Source of the DNA: an uncultured Clostridia bacterium
GTDB lineage: Bacteria; Bacillota; Clostridia; Christensenellales; Pumilibacteraceae
Length of the DNA: 18,900 nt
Assembly (NCBI GenBank): GCA_947588325.1
Contig: CANPYH010000014.1
Span: forward strand, 1 to 18,900
Direction of reading: 5' to 3'
This document shows positions 4,440 to 11,295 of this stretch, piece by piece. Positions within the stretch are counted from its first letter, which is position 1. Every line of letters begins with the position of its first letter. The notes under the pieces were generated by a model that did not search any database, was not told where the DNA came from, and saw only the letters and a list, made by a program, of their open reading frames with translations. The translations under genes were made by a program, and so were the position numbers.

Positions 4440-6251
4440 TTATTTGTATTGGGATAACATATAGTTAAAACTCCTGCCCAACCAATCGCGGAGCGCTTGG
4501 ACTTCTTCTTTCCAGGTCGCTTTGTTTTTCAAGTCGTCGGGGACGGGACAAAAGTCGCCGCCGAAATGACCGTTGTTCAGCAGCTGCCAACGCTCGAAGT
4601 TGCGGTTGAATGCGTCAGAACGAGCAAGAACGTATTCGACGCAACCGTCCATCGTTTCGGTTATCGCGGTTTGTTTTTGTTTTATCAGATTGGTGACGAG
4701 AGCGCGGAATTCGGAATATTCCAACAATTTGCGGTATATCGGATTTCTCGTCGCATATATAAAGTCGGTGTTGCGGATGACGGTGTAATAATTGCAGTTG
4801 TCGCTGCTGATGTCGTAGTCCCACAGCGGACCGCGGTAAAGTTTGCCGTTTGAATTGTCCTTGAACATATAGAAACTGCTGTACGCTACGTCCACGTTTT
4901 TGAACAATTCGTCGATAATATAGCCTTCTGCCCAAGACTCCACGTCGAATTTCTCTTTTACAGCGGCATAATTTCCGTTCCATAGAGTTTGGAGCGCGTC
5001 GCTCATATAGTCGCGGATATAATTTTCGTAGACCGAGAAATCAAAACCGAGCTCCACCGCATCGTCATAATCGGGAGTTTTTATTCCGAGAGGGGTTTCT
5101 CCTTCAAAATAGGTAGATTGATTCTCCAACGTGATGAAATGATCTCCGTTAAATGAGAAAGACCTCTCGCCGTAGGGATATGCGTTACCCATATCCTCGG
5201 TAGGGCGCTTGTCCAATTCGATCAGGAAGCCGAGTTTTTCGGGATCGGTAACCGTTTCGAGATCGTCCTCGATATCGACGCGATTGCTGCCCGTCTCAAC
5301 CTGTTCGCAAACGGTATAAACGCCGTCGTATCTGCCGTTGAGATAGACGTCCACGAATTGTACGTCGGTCGTTGTCTTGCTTAATTCGGAGAATTGAGCG
5401 GCAAGGCTGTAAACAATGTAATTTCTCGACAGACTGTAATCGCAATAATTTGCAATGAGCGTCCATTTTTTCGCCTTGCCGTGCCCGAACAGGTCGATTT
5501 TGTCTTTGAATTTGAGCTTATACGGTTTTTTGTCCCATGCCCACGAGGAATTGCCTCTGCCGCGGATATCCGCAACCGTATTTTCGAAGCAATATTCTTT
5601 GTCGGCGTTCGTCACCGATATTTTGCAGGACTTGTACTCCTCTTTGGATACGATGTCGCCGCCGTCGTCGGTGTTGATGATCATCACGGGCAGTTCCAAT
5701 TCGTCGATTGCGAATTGCGCCTCGTAAGTCTCCCCGTCGCTTCGGAAATCGTCGCTTCTGGTGGGCGAGGTTTGCCCGTCGCTCCAACATACGAAGCGAT
5801 AGCCGAGACTCGGCGTGACCGTTACGGTGATATTGCCTTCCACGGGGGAGTTCCCGACGTATGCCTTATCCCAGGTGCATTTCGCATAGTCTGCGGTTGT
5901 GTAGGTTACGGAAAAATCGGTCATCGAGTTATCGGCGAACAGCGCGGTGTAAGTCGCGTCCTCGCTCGCTTCGTCGGTGCGTTTCGAAGCGGTTGAGCCG
6001 TCGCTCCACTTTACGAACTTATAACCCTCGTCGGGGATCGCCTCGACTTCCGACGTGGTTTCGCCGCTTCCGACGCGTTGCGTCGTCTCCCCGACGATCG
6101 ATCCGCCGTCGGCTGCGGCGTAAGTTATTGTAACGGGGTTCGACGGATCGCATGCGCAAAGTCCGAACACAAGCCCGACGAAAGTTACAATCGTAAACAA
6201 CGCAATGGCTAAAAGTCCGAAAAAGACCTTACTTTTGGAAGAGTATGACAT
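4440..6251 (-). CDS. CotH-family kinase-like lipoprotein with bacterial-repeat domains
   Basis: CotH proteins are atypical protein kinases, best known from Bacillus spore coats; many Clostridia carry secreted or surface forms. The 603-residue protein starts with a hydrophobic segment (residues 9-31) and a lipobox-like LCAC-D, so Cys34 is a likely lipid anchor. Residues about 40-105 and 112-182 are two InlB/Flg_new-like repeats with GYKFVKWSDGST and GYRFVCWSDGQT signatures. The CotH domain follows: DIRGRGNSSW (residues 228-237), WTLIANYCDYSLSRN, DVYLNGRYDGVYTVCEQVE and the metal-site motif LWDYDISSDN (WDYD at 477-480). GAGGAGG lies just before the ATG and a promoter is at 6284-6312. It stands alone between two terminators. 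Kinase activity here is inferred; it could instead be a structural surface protein. Confidence 0.88.
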   Translation of the reverse strand: MSYSSKSKVFFGLLAIALFTIVTFVGLVFGLCACDPSNPVTITYAAADGGSIVGETTQRVGSGETTSEVEAIPDEGYKFVKWSDGSTASKRTDEASEDATYTALFADNSMTDFSVTYTTADYAKCTWDKAYVGNSPVEGNITVTVTPSLGYRFVCWSDGQTSPTRSDDFRSDGETYEAQFAIDELELPVMIINTDDGGDIVSKEEYKSCKISVTNADKEYCFENTVADIRGRGNSSWAWDKKPYKLKFKDKIDLFGHGKAKKWTLIANYCDYSLSRNYIVYSLAAQFSELSKTTTDVQFVDVYLNGRYDGVYTVCEQVETGSNRVDIEDDLETVTDPEKLGFLIELDKRPTEDMGNAYPYGERSFSFNGDHFITLENQSTYFEGETPLGIKTPDYDDAVELGFDFSVYENYIRDYMSDALQTLWNGNYAAVKEKFDVESWAEGYIIDELFKNVDVAYSSFYMFKDNSNGKLYRGPLWDYDISSDNCNYYTVIRNTDFIYATRNPIYRKLLEYSEFRALVTNLIKQKQTAITETMDGCVEYVLARSDAFNRNFERWQLLNNGHFGGDFCPVPDDLKNKATWKEEVQALRDWLGRSFNYMLSQYK

Positions 6252-6283
6252 AACATTATCCTCCTCTTGAATCAGATACTTGT

Positions 6284-6312
6284 ATTGTATATTAAAAATC
6301 TTTATGTGTCAA
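6284..6312 (-). promoter_or_regulatory. Promoter of the CotH-like gene
   Basis: Minus strand TTGACA (6312-6307), 17-base spacer, TACAAT (6289-6284). The predicted leader of about 25 bases contains GAGGAGG before the ATG at 6251. Confidence 0.85.
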
Positions 6313-6587
6313 GTCCGGCGGAATTTATGCGTCAAGCCGTAACGAAAAATCGATATGTCGGGAAGGTTGCCGCGGCGAGCTTTAAGACGCCCGCCTGAGG
6401 GGATTGTCCTGTTGGACACTCGCACAGTAATTGTTTACAAGTCAAGTGGTGATTATTATATTATCCCACCTTTTCCTCGACGAACCAACCCGAGCGCGGC
6501 GGAGAGTATCGCGTCTGCCGTAAAGGGGTAAAACCTTGCAAAATCAGACCCATAATGCAATTATTCTTATAAATATTACCCACAAAT
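6313..6587. other. Intergenic region with a partial palindromic-repeat copy
   Basis: No gene is visible between the divergent CotH-like gene and the gene at 6636. Bases 6395-6440 repeat the right arm and downstream flank of the 640-755 element: CTGAGGGGATTGTC is identical, and GTTGGA then AATT.TTTA.. are recognisable. The left arm is absent, so this is a half copy. The rest shows no convincing promoter or ORF apart from AT-rich stretches at 6445-6465 and 6555-6590. Confidence 0.6.
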
Positions 6588-6629
6588 TTTGTGAAAGGTA
6601 TTGCATTTCACGAAAAAATGTGTTATTAT
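6588..6629 (+). promoter_or_regulatory. Promoter with overlapping dyad, predicting a leaderless mRNA
   Basis: TTGCAT (6601-6606), 17 bases, TATTAT (6624-6629). The expected start, about 7 bases on, falls on the A of the ATG at 6636. An inverted repeat TTTGTGAAA (6588-6596) / TTTCACGAA (6606-6614), matching at 8 of 9 positions, straddles the -35 and could be an operator. Confidence 0.55.
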
Positions 6630-6635
6630 GTCAGT

Positions 6636-7379
6636 ATGAAAGATTTATTGGCAATGGACGGACTTTCTATCGCGGTAATAGTAATCGTGGCGGTGCTGAT
6701 GGCAGTGTTGCTTGCCGAGTTAATAGCACTCGTTGTCATTTCTAACAAGAAGGACAAAAAAGGCGGCGATGAGGTTGCGACGGATGAGCCTGCCCCCGAA
6801 GAACCCATTACGGAAGAATCGGCTTCCGAAGAAGAATCGGTCGGGGAAGAACCCGCCGAAGAACCCGCCGTTGCTCCGCAGCCCGACATTGCGATCGCAG
6901 CGGCTACCGTCCCGCCTTTCGGTGACGCAAACCGTATGAGCCGTAGCTTTATGGCGAAGCTCATTCAATGCGGCGGACTGATGCAGGAAAGGTACGGTGC
7001 GGTTAAGAACGAACTGCTCTCGTACAACAAGGTCAAGTCTCGTCTCGGCTGGAGCGGCGAGGCGTTCAGGCGCGGGCGCGCGACCGTTGCCAAACTCGCC
7101 ATTCGCGGCAAAACTCTCGTGATATGCCTTGCCATCGACCCCGCGACCCTCGAGGGCACGAAGTACAGATACAAGGACGTCGGAGAGGTCAAGAAGTTTG
7201 CCGCCGTTCCTTGCATGGTCAAGCTGAAGTCTCCTCGCTCCGTTAAGTACGCTATCGAGCTTATCGGGCAGATTATGGATCGCGAGGGCGCTATCAAAGG
7301 CGAACAGCAGAACGTCAGCTACGCCATGGCGTACGAGGACGACGAGAAACTTATCCGCCGCGAGCTTATCAAAGTCTAG
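6636..7379 (+). CDS. Membrane-anchored protein with conserved C-terminal domain, function unknown
   Basis: From the ATG at 6636 the protein has 247 residues. Residues about 9-35 form one strong transmembrane helix (GLSIAVIVIVAVLMAVLLAE), followed by basic residues, so the rest is probably cytoplasmic. Residues 45-80 are an acidic Glu/Pro-rich linker. From about residue 98 on there is a compact domain with SFMAKLIQ, KNELLSYNKVKSRLGWSGEAF, RRGRATVAKLAIRGKTLVICLAIDP and KSPRSVKYAIELI. I recognise this domain as recurring in Clostridia proteins of unknown role, sometimes next to zinc ribbons, but cannot name a function. The ATG at 6636 fits the promoter as a leaderless start; no ribosome site precedes it. 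GTG 6591 lies upstream of the predicted transcript, and ATG 6654 would also lack a ribosome site. Confidence 0.75.
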   Translation: MKDLLAMDGLSIAVIVIVAVLMAVLLAELIALVVISNKKDKKGGDEVATDEPAPEEPITEESASEEESVGEEPAEEPAVAPQPDIAIAAATVPPFGDANRMSRSFMAKLIQCGGLMQERYGAVKNELLSYNKVKSRLGWSGEAFRRGRATVAKLAIRGKTLVICLAIDPATLEGTKYRYKDVGEVKKFAAVPCMVKLKSPRSVKYAIELIGQIMDREGAIKGEQQNVSYAMAYEDDEKLIRRELIKV

Positions 7380-7412
7380 GGCTGATATCATTCTCACGGT
7401 CATTAAAGCGAC

Positions 7413-7442
7413 AAAAAGGAAGAGTATCCCTCTTCCTTTTTT
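7413..7442 (+). terminator. Intrinsic terminator
   Basis: AAAAAGGAAGAG (7413-7424) pairs perfectly with CTCTTCCTTTTT (7430-7441) around a 5-base loop, 34 bases after the stop of the preceding gene; the T run serves the plus strand. Confidence 0.88.
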
Positions 7443-7690
7443 CGTATTGTTTAATCGCTTCTCCCGCCCCATGCTCCCAAGTTTAATTACCGCATCAGCC
7501 GTGCCGCACATACATACCGCAGACGGCGGGCCGTCCCCATGTGCGGCTAAACGTACCAACCCCGCCGCACATGCACTTCTTTGTACGCAGAGGCGTACTG
7601 CAAGAAAAGGGGGGATATATTGCAAATATAACTTTGTCAAGCGTTCGGACCCAAAAAAATTATAAAAAAAACTATAATATTTTCAGCGAA
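7443..7690. other. Non-coding region upstream of nrdD with repeated hairpin arms
   Basis: No credible gene. GCCGCACAT occurs at 7503-7511 and again in GCCGCACATG at 7564-7573, while its complement CATGTGCGGC lies at 7538-7547, so either outer copy can pair with the middle one (mutually exclusive hairpins). A further perfect hairpin GTACGC/GCGTAC lies at 7583-7598. The arrangement resembles a switching leader, but the nrdD promoter I can see lies downstream of it, and no known riboswitch class is recognisable. Confidence 0.45.
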
Positions 7691-7694
7691 AGTA

Positions 7695-7723
7695 TTGATT
7701 TTTCCTTTCGGGTGTATTATTAT
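7695..7723 (+). promoter_or_regulatory. Promoter of nrdDG
   Basis: TTGATT (7695-7700), 17 bases, TATTAT (7718-7723). The predicted start near 7730 lies just before the two NrdR boxes, so bound repressor would block transcription. Confidence 0.65.
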
Positions 7724-7738
7724 ATAGGAGTTGATGCA

Positions 7739-7784
7739 ACACAATATATTGTGGTTATGCATATATAACGACATATATATGTTG
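7739..7784 (+). promoter_or_regulatory. Tandem NrdR boxes
   Basis: Box 1 ACACAATATATTGTGG (7739-7754) closely fits the NrdR consensus ACACWATATWTWGTGT. Box 2 CGACATATATATGTTG (7769-7784) is a weaker palindrome. Their centres are 30 bases apart, close to three helical turns, as is usual for cooperatively bound NrdR pairs. NrdR is the ATP/dATP-sensing repressor of ribonucleotide reductase genes. Confidence 0.82.
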
Positions 7785-7832
7785 TGGCGATAACATTCAC
7801 AAAGGCGAAACGAAGATTTTGCCGAGGGGGAT

Positions 7833-10007
7833 ATGATGAAGATAATCAAAAGAGACGGGTCTGAAGTCGAATTTGACAGGACAAAGATTGCGAACGCGAT
7901 TAAGAAGGCCAATGCGGCGGGTGTGCCCGAGCTGACGGACGACTGGATTGAAACGCTTGCGCTCACGGTGGAGAAGGACTGTGCGAAGATGAAGCGTGCG
8001 GTGACGGTTGAGGAAGTGCAGGACTTTGTCGAGACGCAGATCATGCGTTTAGGCGCGTATGAAGTGGCGAAGAGATACATTCGTTACCGCCACCAGCGTA
8101 ACCTTGCGCGTCGGGCAAACACGACGGATAAATCCATACTGACATTGATCGAGAGCAACAACGAAGAGATCAAGCAGGAGAACTCCAACAAGAACCCGAC
8201 CGTCAACTCCGTACAGCGTGACTACATGGCGGGCGAAGTCAGTAAGGATCTGACCAAGCGTCTTTTCCTCCCGCCCGATATCGTACAGGCGCACGAGGAG
8301 GGGCTTATCCACTTCCACGACGCCGACTATTTCGCGCAGCACATGCACAATTGCGACCTCGTCAACCTCGAGGACATGCTGAACAACGGCACGGTCATAT
8401 CGGGTACAATGATCGAGCGGCCGCACTCTTTCTCGACGGCGTGCAACATAGCCACGCAGATAATAGCGCAGGTCGCCTCCAACCAATACGGCGGGCAGTC
8501 CATAAGCCTGACGCACCTGATGCCCTTTGTACAGGTCTCGAGAGAGAAGATCACCAACGACGTGAACAAAGAGGCGGAGCTGATGGGCGTAGCGCCCTCT
8601 TCGGACGTAAAGGCGGCTATCGTCGAAAAGCGGCTCAAAGAAGAGATTAAAAAGGGAATACAGACCATACAATACCAGCTTGTAACATTGCTTACCACCA
8701 ACGGTCAGGCGCCCTTTGTCACCATATTCATGTACCTCGGCGAGGCGCGCAGCGAGAGGGAGAAACAGGACCTCGCGCTGGTTATCGAGGAAATGCTCAA
8801 CCAGCGTTATGAGGGCGTCAAGAACGAAGTGGGCGCGTATATAACCCCCGCTTTCCCCAAGCTCATATACGTGCTTGAAGAGGATAACATTCACGAGGAT
8901 TCGCCTTACTATTATCTTACCCGACTTGCGGCGAAGTGCACGGCAAAGCGCCTTGTGCCCGACTACATTTCCGAGAAGATAATGCGTAAGCTCAAGATAG
9001 ACAAGAACGGCAACGGCCAGTGCTATACCTGCATGGGCTGCCGCTCCTTCCTGACCCCGTACGTCGACGAGAACGGACAGCCCAAGTATTACGGGCGGTT
9101 CAACCAGGGCGTCGTTACCATTAACCTCGTAGACGTCGCATGCACGGCGGGCAGGGGAAACGAAGAGGACTTCTGGAAGATTATGGACGACCGCCTCGAG
9201 CTCTGCCACCGCGCACTTCAGGCCCGCCATAAGAGGCTGGAAGGCACCCTTTCCGACGCCGCTCCCATACTCTGGCAGTACGGCGCACTCGCAAGGCTCA
9301 AGAAGGGGGAGAGAATAGACAAACTTCTCCACGGCGGCTATTCCACAATCTCCCTCGGCTATGCGGGACTGTGGGAGTGCGTATACGAGCTGATAGGCAA
9401 GAAGCTCACCGAACCCGAGGGCGAGGAACTCGGACTTCGCATAATGCGCAGGCTCAACGACGCGTGCAGACAGTGGAAGGCGGAGGAGAATATCGACTAC
9501 TCGATATACGGCACCCCGCTCGAGTCCACGACATATAAGTTCGCGAAGTGCTTGCAAAAGAGGTTCGGCATAATACCGGGCGTTACGGATAAGTCGTACA
9601 TTACCAACAGCTATCACATTCACGTCACCGAGAAGATCGACGCGTTCAAGAAGTTGGAGCTTGAGTCCAAGTTCCAGGCTCTTTCGCCGGGTGGCGCTAT
9701 ATCCTACGTCGAAGTGCCCAATATGCAGAACAACCTCGACGCCGTGCTGTCCGTCATGAAGTTCATATACGATAACATTATGTACGCCGAGCTTAACACC
9801 AAGTCCGACTACTGCCAGGAGTGCGGCTTCGACGGCGAGATACAGATCGTCGAAGAGGACGGCAAACTCGTTTGGGAATGCCCGAACTGCGGCAACCGCG
9901 ATCAGTCCAAGCTGAACGTCGCACGCCGTACCTGCGGATATATCGGCTCGCAATTCTGGAATCAGGGGAGAACGCAGGAGATTAAAGAGCGCGTTATGCA
10001 CTTGTAA
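7833..10007 (+). CDS. nrdD: Anaerobic ribonucleoside-triphosphate reductase (class III)
   Basis: NrdD reduces ribonucleoside triphosphates to deoxyribonucleotides under anoxia using a glycyl radical. The 724-residue protein is full length for the family. Residues 1-95 are an ATP-cone allosteric domain (IIKRDGSEVEFDRTKI.. at the start). The catalytic barrel shows FHDADYF, NCDLVNLEDML, NQYGGQSIS and CMGCRSF. The C-terminal zinc site is C661/C664 and C683/C686 (CQEC, CPNC). The radical motif RRTCGYIGSQFWNQGR puts the radical on Gly702. Two consecutive ATGs exist; GAGGGGG at 7824-7830 is better spaced for the second (7836). Expression is probably controlled by NrdR. The activase nrdG follows 48 bases on, past a terminator-like hairpin. 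Confidence 0.97.
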   Translation: MMKIIKRDGSEVEFDRTKIANAIKKANAAGVPELTDDWIETLALTVEKDCAKMKRAVTVEEVQDFVETQIMRLGAYEVAKRYIRYRHQRNLARRANTTDKSILTLIESNNEEIKQENSNKNPTVNSVQRDYMAGEVSKDLTKRLFLPPDIVQAHEEGLIHFHDADYFAQHMHNCDLVNLEDMLNNGTVISGTMIERPHSFSTACNIATQIIAQVASNQYGGQSISLTHLMPFVQVSREKITNDVNKEAELMGVAPSSDVKAAIVEKRLKEEIKKGIQTIQYQLVTLLTTNGQAPFVTIFMYLGEARSEREKQDLALVIEEMLNQRYEGVKNEVGAYITPAFPKLIYVLEEDNIHEDSPYYYLTRLAAKCTAKRLVPDYISEKIMRKLKIDKNGNGQCYTCMGCRSFLTPYVDENGQPKYYGRFNQGVVTINLVDVACTAGRGNEEDFWKIMDDRLELCHRALQARHKRLEGTLSDAAPILWQYGALARLKKGERIDKLLHGGYSTISLGYAGLWECVYELIGKKLTEPEGEELGLRIMRRLNDACRQWKAEENIDYSIYGTPLESTTYKFAKCLQKRFGIIPGVTDKSYITNSYHIHVTEKIDAFKKLELESKFQALSPGGAISYVEVPNMQNNLDAVLSVMKFIYDNIMYAELNTKSDYCQECGFDGEIQIVEEDGKLVWECPNCGNRDQSKLNVARRTCGYIGSQFWNQGRTQEIKERVMHL

Positions 10008-10013
10008 TCGACG

Positions 10014-10047
10014 AAAGGGGCTTGCAACAAAGCCCCTTTGTGTTTTT
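10014..10047 (+). terminator. Terminator-like hairpin between nrdD and nrdG
   Basis: AAAGGGGCTT (10014-10023) pairs perfectly with AAGCCCCTTT (10030-10039), loop of 6, followed by GTG and five T. It lies inside the operon, so it probably acts as a partial terminator or mRNA-stabilising end that lowers nrdG relative to nrdD. I see no separate nrdG promoter. Confidence 0.7.
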
Positions 10048-10055
10048 AGGAAATT

Positions 10056-10574
10056 ATGTATATAGCGGAAATCAAAAACAGAGATATTGCCAACGGCCCC
10101 GGCGTGCGCGTTTCGGTGTTCGTTTCGGGCTGCCGTCACAAGTGCCCCGGCTGTTTCAACGAGATAGCCTGGGACTTCGACTTCGGCAAGGAATATACGG
10201 AAGAGACGGAGAAGTACATACTGACCGAGCTTGCGCCCTACTACATGCGCGGACTGACCGTGCTCGGCGGCGAACCATTCGAACCCGAGAACCAGGCGGG
10301 CGTGCTCGCGCTGATAAAGCGGGTGAGGGCGGAACAGCCCAACCGCGACGTGTGGGTGTACTCGGGCTTTACCCTCGACGAACTGACGGGGGAGAGCCGC
10401 GCCCGCACGGAGTACACCGACGAGCTGCTCTCCCTAATCGATGTGCTGGTGGACGGTCGGTTCATCTTTGCCGAAAAGGATATAACCCTCCGTTTCCGCG
10501 GCTCCCGCAACCAACGCCTGCTCGACCTGCCCAAAACGCTGTCAAGCGGCAAACCCGTTTTATGGGACGAGTAA
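10056..10574 (+). CDS. nrdG: Anaerobic ribonucleotide reductase activating enzyme
   Basis: NrdG is the radical-SAM activase that abstracts hydrogen from the NrdD glycine. The 172-residue protein starts MYIAEIKNRDIANGPGVRVS. It carries the 4Fe-4S ligands C26, C30 and C33 in SGCRHKCPGCF, the GGEPF motif binding SAM (about residues 71-75), the WVYSGFT strand and the DVLVDGRFI block typical of the family. Its length matches the usual 150-180. A weak AGGA precedes the ATG by 6 bases. It follows nrdD and must work with it. Confidence 0.96.
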   Translation: MYIAEIKNRDIANGPGVRVSVFVSGCRHKCPGCFNEIAWDFDFGKEYTEETEKYILTELAPYYMRGLTVLGGEPFEPENQAGVLALIKRVRAEQPNRDVWVYSGFTLDELTGESRARTEYTDELLSLIDVLVDGRFIFAEKDITLRFRGSRNQRLLDLPKTLSSGKPVLWDE

Positions 10575-10621
10575 GACGCAGGCGGCGGAGTTTGAACGTA
10601 TTGCCTATAAAAGTAATGTGG

Positions 10622-10650
10622 CGGCGCTCCCAAGTTCGGAGCGCCGTTTA
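10622..10650 (+). terminator. Intrinsic terminator after nrdG
   Basis: CGGCGCTCC (10622-10630) pairs perfectly with GGAGCGCCG (10638-10646), loop of 7, followed by a short T-rich tail. It lies 48 bases beyond the nrdG stop; the T run is short, so termination may be incomplete. Confidence 0.65.
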
Positions 10651-10689
10651 TCCGATTGTTACCGCGACTCGGCAAAATGGCAAAACGCA

Positions 10690-10719
10690 TTGACATTGAA
10701 AGGGGTATTATGTTACAAT
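10690..10719 (+). promoter_or_regulatory. Promoter of rplI
   Basis: TTGACA (10690-10695), 18-base spacer, TACAAT (10714-10719). The leader would be only about 13 bases and holds AGAGG (10726-10730), 8 bases before the ATG. Confidence 0.75.
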
Positions 10720-10738
10720 AGCGCAAGAGGCGAATATA

Positions 10739-11179
10739 ATGAAAGTAATATTGTTAAAAGACGTCAAAGGCACGGGCAAAAAGGGCGAAGTCGTGAATGT
10801 TTCGGACGGGTACGCGAATAACTACCTGCTCAAAAACAAGTATGCGGAGCCTGCCAACGCGACCAACCTGTCCCTTCTCGAGGCGCAACGTTCGAGCGAG
10901 GCGTACAAAAAGGAGACGGCGCTTAAAAACGCTAAGGAGCTTGCGGAGAAACTCAACGCAACCGAAGTGTCCGTCAAAGTCACGGTGGGGGCTAACGGCA
11001 AACTCTTCGGCGCGCTCAACACGCAGGCGATTGCCGACGCGCTCAAAAATGCGGGCGTGGAAGTGGATAAGAAGAAGGTCGTACTCGACCAGCCCATCAA
11101 GCAGGTCGGCACATATAAAGTCGCGGTTAAACTTCACCCCGACGTTACCGCCAAAGTCACCATAGTCGTCCACGCCTGA
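10739..11179 (+). CDS. rplI: 50S ribosomal protein L9
   Basis: L9 binds 23S rRNA near the L1 stalk and helps keep reading frame. The 146-residue protein is full length: an N-terminal domain MKVILLKDVKGTGKKGEVVN with VSDGYANNYLLKNKYA (residues 21-36), a long connecting helix (about 42-75), and a C-terminal domain with VGANGKLFGALN and VTAKVTIVV. It is a single gene with its own promoter just after nrdDG; in many Bacillota it sits beside dnaB or gdpP, so this position differs. The next gene (pullulanase) is 116 bases on, with a hairpin between. Confidence 0.96.
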   Translation: MKVILLKDVKGTGKKGEVVNVSDGYANNYLLKNKYAEPANATNLSLLEAQRSSEAYKKETALKNAKELAEKLNATEVSVKVTVGANGKLFGALNTQAIADALKNAGVEVDKKKVVLDQPIKQVGTYKVAVKLHPDVTAKVTIVVHA

Positions 11180-11190
11180 CTTTTGCGACG

Positions 11191-11216
11191 GGCGTAGCGG
11201 CCGCTGCGACTACGCC
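11191..11216 (+). terminator. Possible weak terminator hairpin after rplI
   Basis: GGCGTAG (11191-11197) pairs with CTACGCC (11210-11216), 12 bases after the rplI stop. The tail is AAATATTTA rather than a T run, so termination would be weak and pullulanase may be partly read through from rplI. I see no convincing promoter for pullulanase in 11217-11295. Confidence 0.35.
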
Positions 11217-11295
11217 AAATATTTAAGTTTAAGCCAAGCGGAGAGTGGCGCACCCGCCGACTGATTAAGCCCAACTATCAAACCATAGAGCTAAT

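Noticed and set aside
8049..10139. Long minus-strand reading frame (696 codons) opposite nrdD
   Set aside because: nrdD is unambiguous on the plus strand; the antisense frame is a codon-bias shadow with no ribosome site and no family features.
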